Origin: Aquipseudomonas alcaligenes MRY13-0052
GTDB lineage: Bacteria > Pseudomonadota > Gammaproteobacteria > Pseudomonadales > Pseudomonadaceae
Direction: 5' to 3'
Length of the DNA: 64,000 bases
NCBI GenBank assembly: GCA_000474255.1
Contig: BATO01000004.1
Span: 62,001-126,000 of the forward strand
In this document: positions 54,122-63,057 of the stretch, one piece after another
Layout: every line of letters begins with the position of its first letter
How positions within the stretch are numbered: the first letter of the stretch is position 1
The notes under the pieces: model-generated
Databases searched by the model: none
Seen by the model: the letters and a program-made list of their open reading frames with translations, nothing else
What the model was told of the DNA's origin: nothing
Position numbers and translations under genes: made by a program

Positions 54122-55501
54122 ATGGATTGGATTCCACTTATCGCATCGACCGCACGCTTGATCGACTTGCATGACAGCAATCGTGCGGCTGGTCATGCCG
54201 CAAGCCAATATGACCTCTATCGCGAGACACGTGGAGGAAACCACGACGGGTTATGGCTTGATGTCGCATTGACGGTGATCGAATACCTACGTGAGCGTGA
54301 AAATGAGGTCGTAGGGGGCTTCATCTCGGGTACGGAAGTCCGCGAGGCGCTACAAAAAAGGATTGCCGGGCTAACTGAGGAGGATGTGAGGTTTGTCTTA
54401 TCGGCACTCACGACACCGGCGGAAATATGGTTTGTCGAGCGTATGGGAGACGGAAGCAGGCCGATCAACTCGACCAAGGAAACCCATCTCGTCGAGCGAT
54501 CGCGAACGGCAGACGCCTACCGCCTCGCACCAGCTGGACGGACTGCGGCAGGGTTAGCAGCAAACGTGCGCGACATTGCTTACATCGCAGGCTCCGCAAA
54601 GAATCTGCTTACGGCAATCAAGGCTCGCGACTTCTGGAAAATCACCGAGCTCTCGACAATCATCATCGATGTCCTGCGGACATTCAGGCTCGAAATTGAA
54701 ACTCGCCGAGAAGGTGGACGCCGGGATGATGTTCAGGAGTTTTTCAAAGAGCGCGGCGAAGTAATCAAGGAGCAAATCGAAGAGGCAGCCCAGATTCTCG
54801 TGGAGGCCAATGAATTTCTCTCTCTCCAATCGACGCGGGACGAATTCCAAGTGTGGGTTGCCGCAATGGATCGGGCCGGAAAACCGTCCTTCGGCCACGG
54901 TTACGCTATTGAGCACTTACGGCGCGTTGCAGGGCAAACGCTAAAACTGCTGGAGTCATTCACTCAACTGGTCGAAGAGAGCCTCGCGGTAGACGGCAAC
55001 GTGTTCCAGCCCGTTTCCTTCATCGACCTGTCTGCCTCTCTTGCCGCAAAACCATTCCAAGAGGGCCTGTATTTTGCGTTGATCCGGTCCTTCGGCCCGA
55101 CACGGCTACGTCGCCCCATGCCGTGCCCCTTTGACTTCTTCGGGATCATCGAGCCTCGGCAGGTTGCTGATACCCGCGAAGAAGATGCGGACAGCGCTGG
55201 GGTGGAAGACCTCGGCATCCGGGCAATCAGCATCATTGCAGAGCATGGTGCGTCAATCCTCGCCGAATTACGTAAAGGCCCTCTTTCTCTAAAGACAGCT
55301 CTAAAACGCGAGTGGATTCGGCTTGATACGAGCGGCATCAACGATCTTAGCGCTCTCGTGGGAACCTACTGCGACCCGTCGATGCTCGGAGCTGACTTAA
55401 ATATTGTCGTCCGCCTCGGTGATGGCCGCGAGGTCTTTGAGGATGACAGGATCGGGCGACTGACATTCGATGAACTGATAATGGTCATGGAGGATGCGTA
55501 A
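54122..55501 (+). CDS. jetA: Wadjet-like JetA (kleisin subunit of a condensin-like complex)
   Basis: 459 residues from ATG 54122 (MDWIPLIASTARLIDLHDS). Position and length fit JetA, the kleisin that bridges the two heads of the JetC ATPase in a plasmid-cleaving condensin. The sequence is helical: N-terminal winged-helix-like region (about 45-140), a coiled segment REGGRRDDVQEFFKERGEVI, then a long EEAAQILVEANEFLSLQST region, and a C-terminal winged-helix-like end (ADLNIVVRLGDGREVFEDDR). I do not see a match good enough to assign a Wadjet type. Its stop overlaps the jetB ATG (TAATG, 1 bp), so subunits are translated together. Confidence 0.72.
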   Translation: MDWIPLIASTARLIDLHDSNRAAGHAASQYDLYRETRGGNHDGLWLDVALTVIEYLRERENEVVGGFISGTEVREALQKRIAGLTEEDVRFVLSALTTPAEIWFVERMGDGSRPINSTKETHLVERSRTADAYRLAPAGRTAAGLAANVRDIAYIAGSAKNLLTAIKARDFWKITELSTIIIDVLRTFRLEIETRREGGRRDDVQEFFKERGEVIKEQIEEAAQILVEANEFLSLQSTRDEFQVWVAAMDRAGKPSFGHGYAIEHLRRVAGQTLKLLESFTQLVEESLAVDGNVFQPVSFIDLSASLAAKPFQEGLYFALIRSFGPTRLRRPMPCPFDFFGIIEPRQVADTREEDADSAGVEDLGIRAISIIAEHGASILAELRKGPLSLKTALKREWIRLDTSGINDLSALVGTYCDPSMLGADLNIVVRLGDGREVFEDDRIGRLTFDELIMVMEDA

Positions 55502-56313
55502 TGGGCATGGAAGACATGGGGCAAGTTGTCGCGTACTTACTTCGCCATCGCATCGTCGAGACGCGGTCGGCCAGCGGACGCAGCAACGACGAAGAGCGTG
55601 CAGTAGCGAAACTGCTGTTGTCGATGACGCCAGATGAGCGCCGCTCGCTTGACCGCATGTTCCTCGGTATGCGGCTCGTGTTCGTCGATTTTGACTGGGA
55701 TGCCATCCCTGCATTACCGAAAGGCGGGCGCGTTTTCCTGCTGGCCCGCGATATTGGAAAAGGCGAGCCGTCCAGCGTCCTTTCCCCCGAGGTTGTGATT
55801 GAGACCATGAGAGAGAAAGGTAATGAGTCTGCCAGGGAGGCGGCTGCATGGTTCGTGCATCTATGGCTGATCCATCTCGACCTCATCTATACCAACCAAG
55901 GGCGCTCGCCATCTGAGTTGCAGACCTACCCGAAGGGGATGTTCGATTTCGATGTCTTTCTTGCACGAGTCCGAGAGCATTTCGAGGACTTGCGACAAGG
56001 CCTCGATCGCAATGAAGTACCTGCTGATGCCGTGTTCAAGACCTTCGAGAAGGCCAGCCATGCAGAGGGGGGACGACGATGCAGGCGCTTCGTCAACCTT
56101 ATGCTCGATGCTGGTCTCCTCACGACGATCGCTAAGGATGTTTACCAGCAAACTCTGCTCTCAGCATACGAAATCAAGAGAAATTACGAACGGGGTTTGC
56201 AGCACTTTGTTACGGACGCCGGCGCAAAGAAATACCTGCTGGCAACATCGATCCTGACCGGTACCGACAACACCATCGATGTCGATATGGAGGAGCAGGC
56301 AGCATGTCGCTGA
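55501..56313 (+). CDS. jetB: Wadjet-like JetB (KITE-type winged-helix subunit)
   Basis: 270 residues from ATG 55501 (MGMEDMGQVVAYLLRHRIV). The winged-helix arrangement expected of the dimeric MukE/JetB subunit is seen: an N-terminal helix pair with a short hairpin (LLSMTPDERRSLDRMFLGMR), FLLARDIGKGEPSSVLSPEV, then a helical C-terminal half (FVHLWLIHLDLIYTNQGRSP; VREHFEDLRQGLDRNEVPAD). Its role is to dimerise the complex through JetA. Identification rests mainly on position between jetA and the large SMC gene and on size. It overlaps jetC by 10 bp. Confidence 0.68.
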   Translation: MGMEDMGQVVAYLLRHRIVETRSASGRSNDEERAVAKLLLSMTPDERRSLDRMFLGMRLVFVDFDWDAIPALPKGGRVFLLARDIGKGEPSSVLSPEVVIETMREKGNESAREAAAWFVHLWLIHLDLIYTNQGRSPSELQTYPKGMFDFDVFLARVREHFEDLRQGLDRNEVPADAVFKTFEKASHAEGGRRCRRFVNLMLDAGLLTTIAKDVYQQTLLSAYEIKRNYERGLQHFVTDAGAKKYLLATSILTGTDNTIDVDMEEQAACR

Positions 56314-59300
56314 TTGCACGGATTCAATACGTCAACTTCCTGACCTACAGCCACCCGGACAGCAAGGAGCGGAAGCCAGCCCTTCGGGTCGTGGAGTTCG
56401 CGCCGCTGAAGTATTCGACCGCGATCAACATCCCGAATGGCCATGGCAAGACCAACATGATTTCCGCGCTGCTCTATCTCTTGAGCCGAGACAGCAAACT
56501 CAAGGAAAACGTTCTGCCTTTGTTCACCCCCCGCCGAAGTGGCGCACCCTCTCATATCCGCGTTCAGCTCTGGGACTTGAGAGATGATCTCACGCAAACA
56601 GATCTGGGTCTTGATGAAGGCCTGTTGGATCCAAGAGACCTGCCCAACAGGGGAGATCATTATGTCTTCGGTCTATGTGCCTATCAGGGTGACGAACCAA
56701 GGTTCTATTACTACCAGGGAGTACTAGAAGACTGCCCAGTGTTCGATCGCACTGAGAGCGGATACCTGTATCGCCACGAGACCGACATCCAGCAGGCCCT
56801 CAAGGCTCTGGGCGGGGGGAGAGCCTGGAATATCTCATCTGTGCACGAGTGGCGCTCCCTCATTACCAGCCACATCCCAAGTCGCGTGCTAACCCAGCAG
56901 GTCAAGTTCCATCTTGCGGGTGGCGGCGACAAGTCGGCTCAGCTCCATCAGATCGAAGAGGATGGAGATGAAAGCTTCGACCAGGCGTTTTTTCGCACGG
57001 TCATTGCGCCTGAACTCCTCGCATCGACCGGCGAGCTCGAAGGGAACCTCGATGACCCTCGGGAGAACTTCGAGGAACTGCTTTATGCACACTTCAGCAA
57101 GATGGCATCAGCAACCATCAAGGCAGAGCAGGAGCAGCAAGTCATCAAAGAACAAGAAGGAGTTGTGCGCGAACTAGGCGGGTTGGTGGCAGCCGGCGAG
57201 GACGCCAAGGATAAGTATGGCAAGTACCAAGGGCTGATTTCGACAATCGCTCGGGATGGCGCAGTGGTCCAGCACCTTGTCCGTACCGACCCGTTTCCCG
57301 GGCTGCTGGATGCGCGCCAGCTACCCTCTGGGCAGGTGGGTGAGATCGTCCAGTACATCGTGATCGACAAAGTTCACGGAGCGATGATCTTGGATGCCGG
57401 GCTGGAGAAGCTCATAGGCGTAGAGGCTAAGCGAATCAATGAAGCTGCAGGCCGAAAGAGTTTGTTTCCTGTAGAAATTGACCAGACGCAAGTGATTGAT
57501 TTTGCTTGCGACCTCAAGATTTTTGGCGAACCCGGATGGGGTGGCACAAGAGTCGCCCGTAAAGGCTACACATTGGACGCTGCGCTCCAACTGATCCCCT
57601 TGCTACGTGAGTTCGGTACAGCAAAACTGGCCGGTACCCCCGACACGCTGCAGCGGGCATTTGCTTGGGCGGGAACCACTGCCGACACCAACAGTTACCG
57701 GAAGACAGTTCGCCGGCTTGAGGCAGAAATCAGGCGGCACCAGGAAAATATTGATCAGCGGAAACGCGAAATCGCCCAGTGGGAGGCCGAGGTTAGGGAA
57801 CTCGGTGATCGGATCACGAAGTACGATCAGGCAAAGGGTGCTTACGAGGACTTGGTGCAGAGCGGAAAATTCGTCCAGGAAGAGCTCGAAGACCCGGTAC
57901 TGTTGTTGGACAAAGTGGCAAGAGAGCTTCGCGCCGCGGAAGATGCCCTGACGGCCCATGACAAGCGCGTCGGCCGCCTCGAAATGACCTTCGCCAGTTA
58001 CATGGCGTTCTGCCAGAACAACCCCAGCGTCTCCGTGCGCTCCCGGCTGAAGGAATTGACAGTAAAGGCAGCCAACGCTCAGGAGGCCCTACGCGATGCC
58101 GAGCAACGCCTGCAACGTTCAAGGGACAAATTAGCCCAACTCAATGTGCTCAAATTGGAGCAAGAAACTCAGAGTAGACACGACCAGCAAAAGCTTGGCG
58201 CGCTATTAGAGCTGCAGTCGCATCGGCCCACTTATGCTGAGTGGTTCGGCGACACCCTGCCCGACAGTATCGATATTCGCGGCAGCCTTAAGAAGATCGC
58301 CAGCGAAGAGAAAGCCTTGGAGCAGCGCCGTCTGGAGCGCGAGAAGCTTCGCGATGCCATTTCGAGTCTTTTGCCGTCAGTCCCTCGCTTTCGTGATCTG
58401 TTCGGCGATACGGACGCGAAGAGCATCGACATCTCAGGCGCGCTACAAAGAGTCGCCGTCGAGGAGCGGGCGCTCGAGAAGGAGCTTGCCATCACCGGTG
58501 GGCTCCATGCCCGCCTCTTGGATTTGGCGCCGTTCGTCGAGAGATTCCGCAGAATTTTCGGTGACACAGACCCGGCGATACTGGAGCCTGCTCAAGACCG
58601 AGCCGACTTGCAGAGTGCTATTACCCTAGCCGAAACGACCGCGAAATCGCTGGAGACCCAGGTATCAAGGCTGAACCTATTCCGGTTCACCTACCCAGGC
58701 AAGACTCCAGCCTTATGGCTTGCCGAAATGGAGGCACGACGGTCGGCGCTCACTCAAGAAATTGCTCAATACAACCAGCAGGCGCTCACGGCCGAGCGCC
58801 AACTCGACGAGCTGATGTCCGATCCGGTAGCCAGGCCGGAAGATGTGGCTTCAGCACACTCGCTCATCAACGGGGCAGTCCCATTCGTCTTTCTCCACAA
58901 TTTTATCGAGGAGTATTGCCCGCCTGGCGTGAAGCAACACTGGTTGACGCACTTCTCGGCGTTGCTCTTCTCGCCGGTTGTGGAAACCCTCGACGATGCA
59001 GCCAAGGCGGCCCTGTTGCTTCATGAAGGCCAGGCCATGATGCCGGTACTGATTGCAAATCGATTGAAGGCCATGATGGAGAGCGAGACACCGGCTCTAG
59101 CCCTGAACGGGGAGTGTGCATACACCTGGCTTGCCGGTATCAAGACCCGCATGGTGCATTGCCTCCTGAATCCGGCAGCAGTGGAGGAGGAGCGATTTCT
59201 GGCTCAACAACGGCTCGATGAGCTACGGGAACGGCTCGCGCAAAAGCATGAGGAGCTAGACGATCTGTCGGAGAAATCGGATTCCGTGCTGCTTGCCCGG

Positions 59301-61508
59301 GATGCGGAAAGTGCAGAGGCCTCCAATGTGGAGGTGGAGTTGGCTGCCAATTCCGAACGGCTGGAGAATCTGTACAACCAGTTGCCTGATGTCTTGGCGC
59401 GATGTACTGCCGAAGCGCTTGGTAGCATCCAGAAAATGCGGGAATACCTAGCTCTCCTCAGGGAGCACGGGGAGGGTGTTTTCGAGAGGACCACGGAGAA
59501 ATTACGTCAGATCGAAGAAAAGGTCCAAGTTCTGCGGCAATCGCGTTGTTGGTACGAGGAGCGAAATTCTGATCTCGTACGCAAGGTCATTATGGACATG
59601 CGCCGGTATCAGGCCTTATTGGCAGAGCACGGAGCTGACGTGCAGCAAAAGGTCGAGGCGGACTTGAGCAGCATTGACGAGGAAGCCGACGATCTAAGGC
59701 GCTCGCGGGAGTGGTACGAGGCGCGGGATTGCGACGACATCCACGCTGCTGTCAATGCAATGTGCCGGTACTTGCAGGCTGGAGGCGATGCGGAAGTAAC
59801 CCGGCTCCGGAGTGTAGTTGATGTCGGTATCGCCGAACTCAGCGCGCTGGCGGCAAAAGTCACTGTGGCTACCCAGGCCGTTGCCGACGATGAAGACCGT
59901 TTATCCACAGCACGCACTGCCGAATCGAACGCGGCAGAGGCATACAACCAGAACAAGCAGCACCTCGAAGACCTAGCAAGTTTCGCAGAGAGCGAAGACC
60001 TTTCGTTCATGGAAAACCATGATGAATGCCGCGTTACCCTGGAGGTCAGAAAGAGTCGTGCAGAGGCACGGAAGAGCTATGAAAGCCAATTCGCCCACGC
60101 TCAACGTTATGTCAAGGAAACCAGGGACAGCCAGACGAGTGAACAGGAACTGCTTAACCGCAAGGCAGGCTTAGAGGCAAAGGTTGAAGGAACCAAGCGC
60201 TTGCAGGAAGAGGACGCTCGGGCCGTAGAGGATAAGAACAGCAAGGTCGTTGCTCTGAAGAGCCTTCAGGATGCCCTTCATGAAGCGGCCTGCAGATTGC
60301 TCTGGGAGTTCCGGGCGGTTTCGAAAATCCTTGACGACATTCGCGACGCGGTGAGCAAGGGGGCGCCGCGCTTTGAGAACACGGATCTCTACAAGCACGC
60401 CGAATCGGTCAGAAACCGGCTCGAACGTGCAGATACCGATCCCTTCTTCCTGGAAGACATCCGCAAGGTCGGGCGTCTGGCAGGAGAGCTAGGGCTAGCT
60501 GGACAGTCCAAAGACATAACACGCGCAAGGCGCGATGCCGAAAAGCTGGTCCACCAATACCGAGAACTCAAGGCGAGCTTTTGCACTGAGATTATCAGCG
60601 GTGCCCGGAAAGGGTTGTCGGTGCTGGATGCCGAGTGGCTGCAAAGTCAGGATCGGTTTGACGCGCCGACAGAAATGAAGGTTCAGATCGAGGCCAACAT
60701 CGAAAGCAATCGGGGCCTGTTGCAACAGGCCACCACAAGCCTTGAGTTTGCTCGCGACAAGACCACAGAGATGCTGACGATTCTGGCAAAGGATGCGGAG
60801 CGGGCTGTGTTGATACTGGAAGAGGCGATGGCAACGACACCAACTGCTCGTTTCTATGTCAGAGCCAACGTCATAGCACAGGATAAGATCGGCAATCTTC
60901 TAGATCGTCTTTACAGCGACATCCAGGCGCAGATGCGGCGGCAAGCCGATTCGGGCTCGAAAATCACCGAGAAACGCCAGAGGAAGCGGGCTCTAGACGA
61001 GCTACGGGGCGAGGTCTACCGCTCCTTGTTTGCAGATGTCAGCGTGGAGTTTCGCCATCCTTCCATTTGGGGAGGTGGTCAACACCGGCTGACCTCAAAG
61101 GACATGAGCGAAGGGATGAGGACTGCAGTCAGCCTGATGTGGATTGCGAAACTCGCTGAATTCCGCCTGCGCCAGGCGATCGATCAAGCGGGCGGTATGA
61201 GGAGGCAGAACCGCGCCGCATTACGCAAAGAACGATACTTCATGATTCTGGATGGGCTCTTTTCTAACCTCAGTCACGATGATCTGATTGACTCTGCCAT
61301 GGAGTCACTTCGCCTCTCAGTCGGGCACTTTCAGTTGATCGGGATGATCCATCACCCCAGATACATCAACAATCCGAAGATATTCCCTTCATATTTCGTT
61401 GGACGGCCGTATCGTGCCAGCAACGGCAAACATGCGTGGCTTACGGTGGACTGGCAGAAAAATGCCCCCGACTCGCTTGGCGTCTTCGGCTCGCATTTTA
61501 CGCACTAG
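56304..61508 (+). CDS. jetC: Very long Wadjet-like JetC (SMC-family ATPase) with paired arm repeats
   Basis: 1,734 residues. Head N-terminal part: NIPNGHGKTNMISAL (Walker A, 43-50; first Gly is Ile). Ascending coiled coil from about 480. Hinge about 855-960 (VPFVFLHNFIEEYCPPGVKQ). Descending coiled coil to about 1500. Head C-terminal part: signature KDMSEGMRTAVSLMWI (1602) and Walker B YFMILDGLFSNLS (D1650), then MIHHPRYINN. The ascending arm has a 52-residue tandem repeat with FGDT at 648, 700 and 752; the descending arm has a 54-residue repeat starting at M1045, M1099 and M1153 (MREYLALLREHG; MRRYQALLAEHG; MCRYLQ). Known JetC/MukB proteins are about 1,100-1,500 residues, so the arms look extended by paired duplication. 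It would extrude DNA loops and trigger plasmid cleavage. Confidence 0.86.
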   Translation: MSLIARIQYVNFLTYSHPDSKERKPALRVVEFAPLKYSTAINIPNGHGKTNMISALLYLLSRDSKLKENVLPLFTPRRSGAPSHIRVQLWDLRDDLTQTDLGLDEGLLDPRDLPNRGDHYVFGLCAYQGDEPRFYYYQGVLEDCPVFDRTESGYLYRHETDIQQALKALGGGRAWNISSVHEWRSLITSHIPSRVLTQQVKFHLAGGGDKSAQLHQIEEDGDESFDQAFFRTVIAPELLASTGELEGNLDDPRENFEELLYAHFSKMASATIKAEQEQQVIKEQEGVVRELGGLVAAGEDAKDKYGKYQGLISTIARDGAVVQHLVRTDPFPGLLDARQLPSGQVGEIVQYIVIDKVHGAMILDAGLEKLIGVEAKRINEAAGRKSLFPVEIDQTQVIDFACDLKIFGEPGWGGTRVARKGYTLDAALQLIPLLREFGTAKLAGTPDTLQRAFAWAGTTADTNSYRKTVRRLEAEIRRHQENIDQRKREIAQWEAEVRELGDRITKYDQAKGAYEDLVQSGKFVQEELEDPVLLLDKVARELRAAEDALTAHDKRVGRLEMTFASYMAFCQNNPSVSVRSRLKELTVKAANAQEALRDAEQRLQRSRDKLAQLNVLKLEQETQSRHDQQKLGALLELQSHRPTYAEWFGDTLPDSIDIRGSLKKIASEEKALEQRRLEREKLRDAISSLLPSVPRFRDLFGDTDAKSIDISGALQRVAVEERALEKELAITGGLHARLLDLAPFVERFRRIFGDTDPAILEPAQDRADLQSAITLAETTAKSLETQVSRLNLFRFTYPGKTPALWLAEMEARRSALTQEIAQYNQQALTAERQLDELMSDPVARPEDVASAHSLINGAVPFVFLHNFIEEYCPPGVKQHWLTHFSALLFSPVVETLDDAAKAALLLHEGQAMMPVLIANRLKAMMESETPALALNGECAYTWLAGIKTRMVHCLLNPAAVEEERFLAQQRLDELRERLAQKHEELDDLSEKSDSVLLARDAESAEASNVEVELAANSERLENLYNQLPDVLARCTAEALGSIQKMREYLALLREHGEGVFERTTEKLRQIEEKVQVLRQSRCWYEERNSDLVRKVIMDMRRYQALLAEHGADVQQKVEADLSSIDEEADDLRRSREWYEARDCDDIHAAVNAMCRYLQAGGDAEVTRLRSVVDVGIAELSALAAKVTVATQAVADDEDRLSTARTAESNAAEAYNQNKQHLEDLASFAESEDLSFMENHDECRVTLEVRKSRAEARKSYESQFAHAQRYVKETRDSQTSEQELLNRKAGLEAKVEGTKRLQEEDARAVEDKNSKVVALKSLQDALHEAACRLLWEFRAVSKILDDIRDAVSKGAPRFENTDLYKHAESVRNRLERADTDPFFLEDIRKVGRLAGELGLAGQSKDITRARRDAEKLVHQYRELKASFCTEIISGARKGLSVLDAEWLQSQDRFDAPTEMKVQIEANIESNRGLLQQATTSLEFARDKTTEMLTILAKDAERAVLILEEAMATTPTARFYVRANVIAQDKIGNLLDRLYSDIQAQMRRQADSGSKITEKRQRKRALDELRGEVYRSLFADVSVEFRHPSIWGGGQHRLTSKDMSEGMRTAVSLMWIAKLAEFRLRQAIDQAGGMRRQNRAALRKERYFMILDGLFSNLSHDDLIDSAMESLRLSVGHFQLIGMIHHPRYINNPKIFPSYFVGRPYRASNGKHAWLTVDWQKNAPDSLGVFGSHFTH

Positions 61509-61515
61509 GACGATC

Positions 61516-62643
61516 ATGGTGACTGAGAGATTGGACGTGATTGTCAGCGCACTGAGACGGCAGACCCGCAAGAGCAAGGTATTGCAGGGAGGGGGGCTAA
61601 TCGATCGACTGGTACGTGAAACTGGATTGGATGCAGCGACGATACGGCGCTGCCTCATGGATATGAGGGCACGTGGTTGGGTTGAGGCCAGTTCATGGTC
61701 GGGAACTGGAAATCCCGTGGGGCGCGTCAAGATAAGCTTGCCATCGCTGCCGCCTCCATCGTGGGCCGAGCAGTGGAGGCACGCCCTTATGGCTTGTGAG
61801 CAGCTTTCCGACGCTGATCGCGCGGCGCTGTTCGAGTGTGGCGCCATTCTGTCCGATATGAGTGCTTCTGAGCTCCCCCAAATCTTAGATGGCCTCATCC
61901 GGCTACGTGAGAATCAGTCAAGGCACGTTGGCAGTCCCGCCTTCCTCGTTAGCGCACGTTACTTGCGCGGATCGTCAAAGATGCTCGGCAAATTGGGTGC
62001 TCGCGCTATTAAAGCATTCGGCATTGATCTTTCTCGGTTTCCCGACCACCCCCCTTATGTCGTCACTGCCGGTGCAGCCGATCCCGAGGCGGTAGTGCTA
62101 ATCGAGAACCCGACGGCGTTTGAGCTGGCGGCCACAACGTCGGCAGTTGAGCGCTGTGCATTTATCGCCACCTTCGGCTTTGGGCTAAACAAGGTCTCGG
62201 AGGATTTTGGCAATCAACTGGCGGGTATGGTCGAGGAAGGCTTCTCCCAAGCTGTGACATTGGTGCGCGAGGGTTCAAGAACCCCCTCGGCGAGAGAATT
62301 GCTCTCGCATCCTAACATCACGTTCTGGGGCGACCTGGACATCGCAGGGATGCAGATTTTTGAGCGAATTGCCAAGCGCCTCCCGAGACTACAGCTATCT
62401 GCACTGTATGGGCCGATGATCGATGCCATAACGAAGGATGATGATAGACATCCTTATGTCGCTGCCACTGGCAAGCCTGGGCAGGCGACATTTCTGTCTA
62501 CCCGAGAGGACTCCTCAGCCATGCTAAATTATTGCTGTGAATGGGCAGTAGATCAGGAATTGGTAACAGCAACTCATATCGAAGAGCTTGCTGGAGATCC
62601 ACTTGTCCTGCATAGGGAATGGAATATCTTTCAGAAGGGATAG
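61516..62643 (+). CDS. jetD: Wadjet-like JetD (Toprim-type nuclease subunit)
   Basis: 375 residues from ATG 61516 (MVTERLDVIVSALRRQTRK), 8 bp after jetC; the frame is open to 61399 inside jetC, but the upstream part is unlikely. An N-terminal winged helix (about 1-60; LVRETGLDAATIRRCLMDMR) leads to a C-terminal Toprim-like domain: the acidic residue in VVLIENPTAFELAA and the D-x-D of FWGDLDIAGMQIFERI. JetD cuts the DNA held by the condensin complex; plasmids are the usual target. The four genes jetABCD are contiguous with overlaps or short gaps, a single operon. Confidence 0.84.
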   Translation: MVTERLDVIVSALRRQTRKSKVLQGGGLIDRLVRETGLDAATIRRCLMDMRARGWVEASSWSGTGNPVGRVKISLPSLPPPSWAEQWRHALMACEQLSDADRAALFECGAILSDMSASELPQILDGLIRLRENQSRHVGSPAFLVSARYLRGSSKMLGKLGARAIKAFGIDLSRFPDHPPYVVTAGAADPEAVVLIENPTAFELAATTSAVERCAFIATFGFGLNKVSEDFGNQLAGMVEEGFSQAVTLVREGSRTPSARELLSHPNITFWGDLDIAGMQIFERIAKRLPRLQLSALYGPMIDAITKDDDRHPYVAATGKPGQATFLSTREDSSAMLNYCCEWAVDQELVTATHIEELAGDPLVLHREWNIFQKG

Positions 62644-63057
62644 CGATGTGTTCGTGCCGGCTAGATGAAAAGCTCAGCGTATGGACTGAAACCAGTCTTG
62701 TGCTGAGCAGGCGGACCTAGTGGCCGATTCGAGTTTGGTGAGTGCATCGCCTAAGTGTGTTAAATACCGAGCTGGTTATCTATCAACTGCGTATCCATAA
62801 AGCCGATTACAGGCTAGAGCGTGACTTATCCCGTATTGGGCAACAGCTGCAGTATAATCCCATGGCCGTACTTTCTAGACAGGCAGCTCAACCACACCTG
62901 CTGCCGATGAAACGAGTTAATGATAAAAGCATTTATGTCTTCTCCTGCAGGGCGGAAGCGTAATCGCCGGTCAGGTCCGTTGAATGTAGAGAAGCCTCTT
63001 GTTCTTCGTACTGCCCTGCGTCAAAACACTTTGTGCTGTAAAGAGTCACCTGAAACA
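62644..63057. other. Intergenic region with no supported gene
   Basis: About 415 bp between the convergent jetD and YcaQ-like genes. A TATAAT hexamer at about 62852 stands out but no matching -35 or gene follows. A 73-codon frame (62742-62963) has no ribosome-binding site. Confidence 0.4.

Noticed and set aside
56304..61508. MukB or MksB housekeeping condensin
   Set aside because: Operon order, the Toprim-type JetD partner and location in a transposon point to a Wadjet-like defence complex rather than a chromosome-organising one.
62742..62963. 73-codon plus-strand frame with a TATAAT nearby
   Set aside because: The TATAAT lies inside the frame, there is no ribosome-binding site, and composition is unremarkable.
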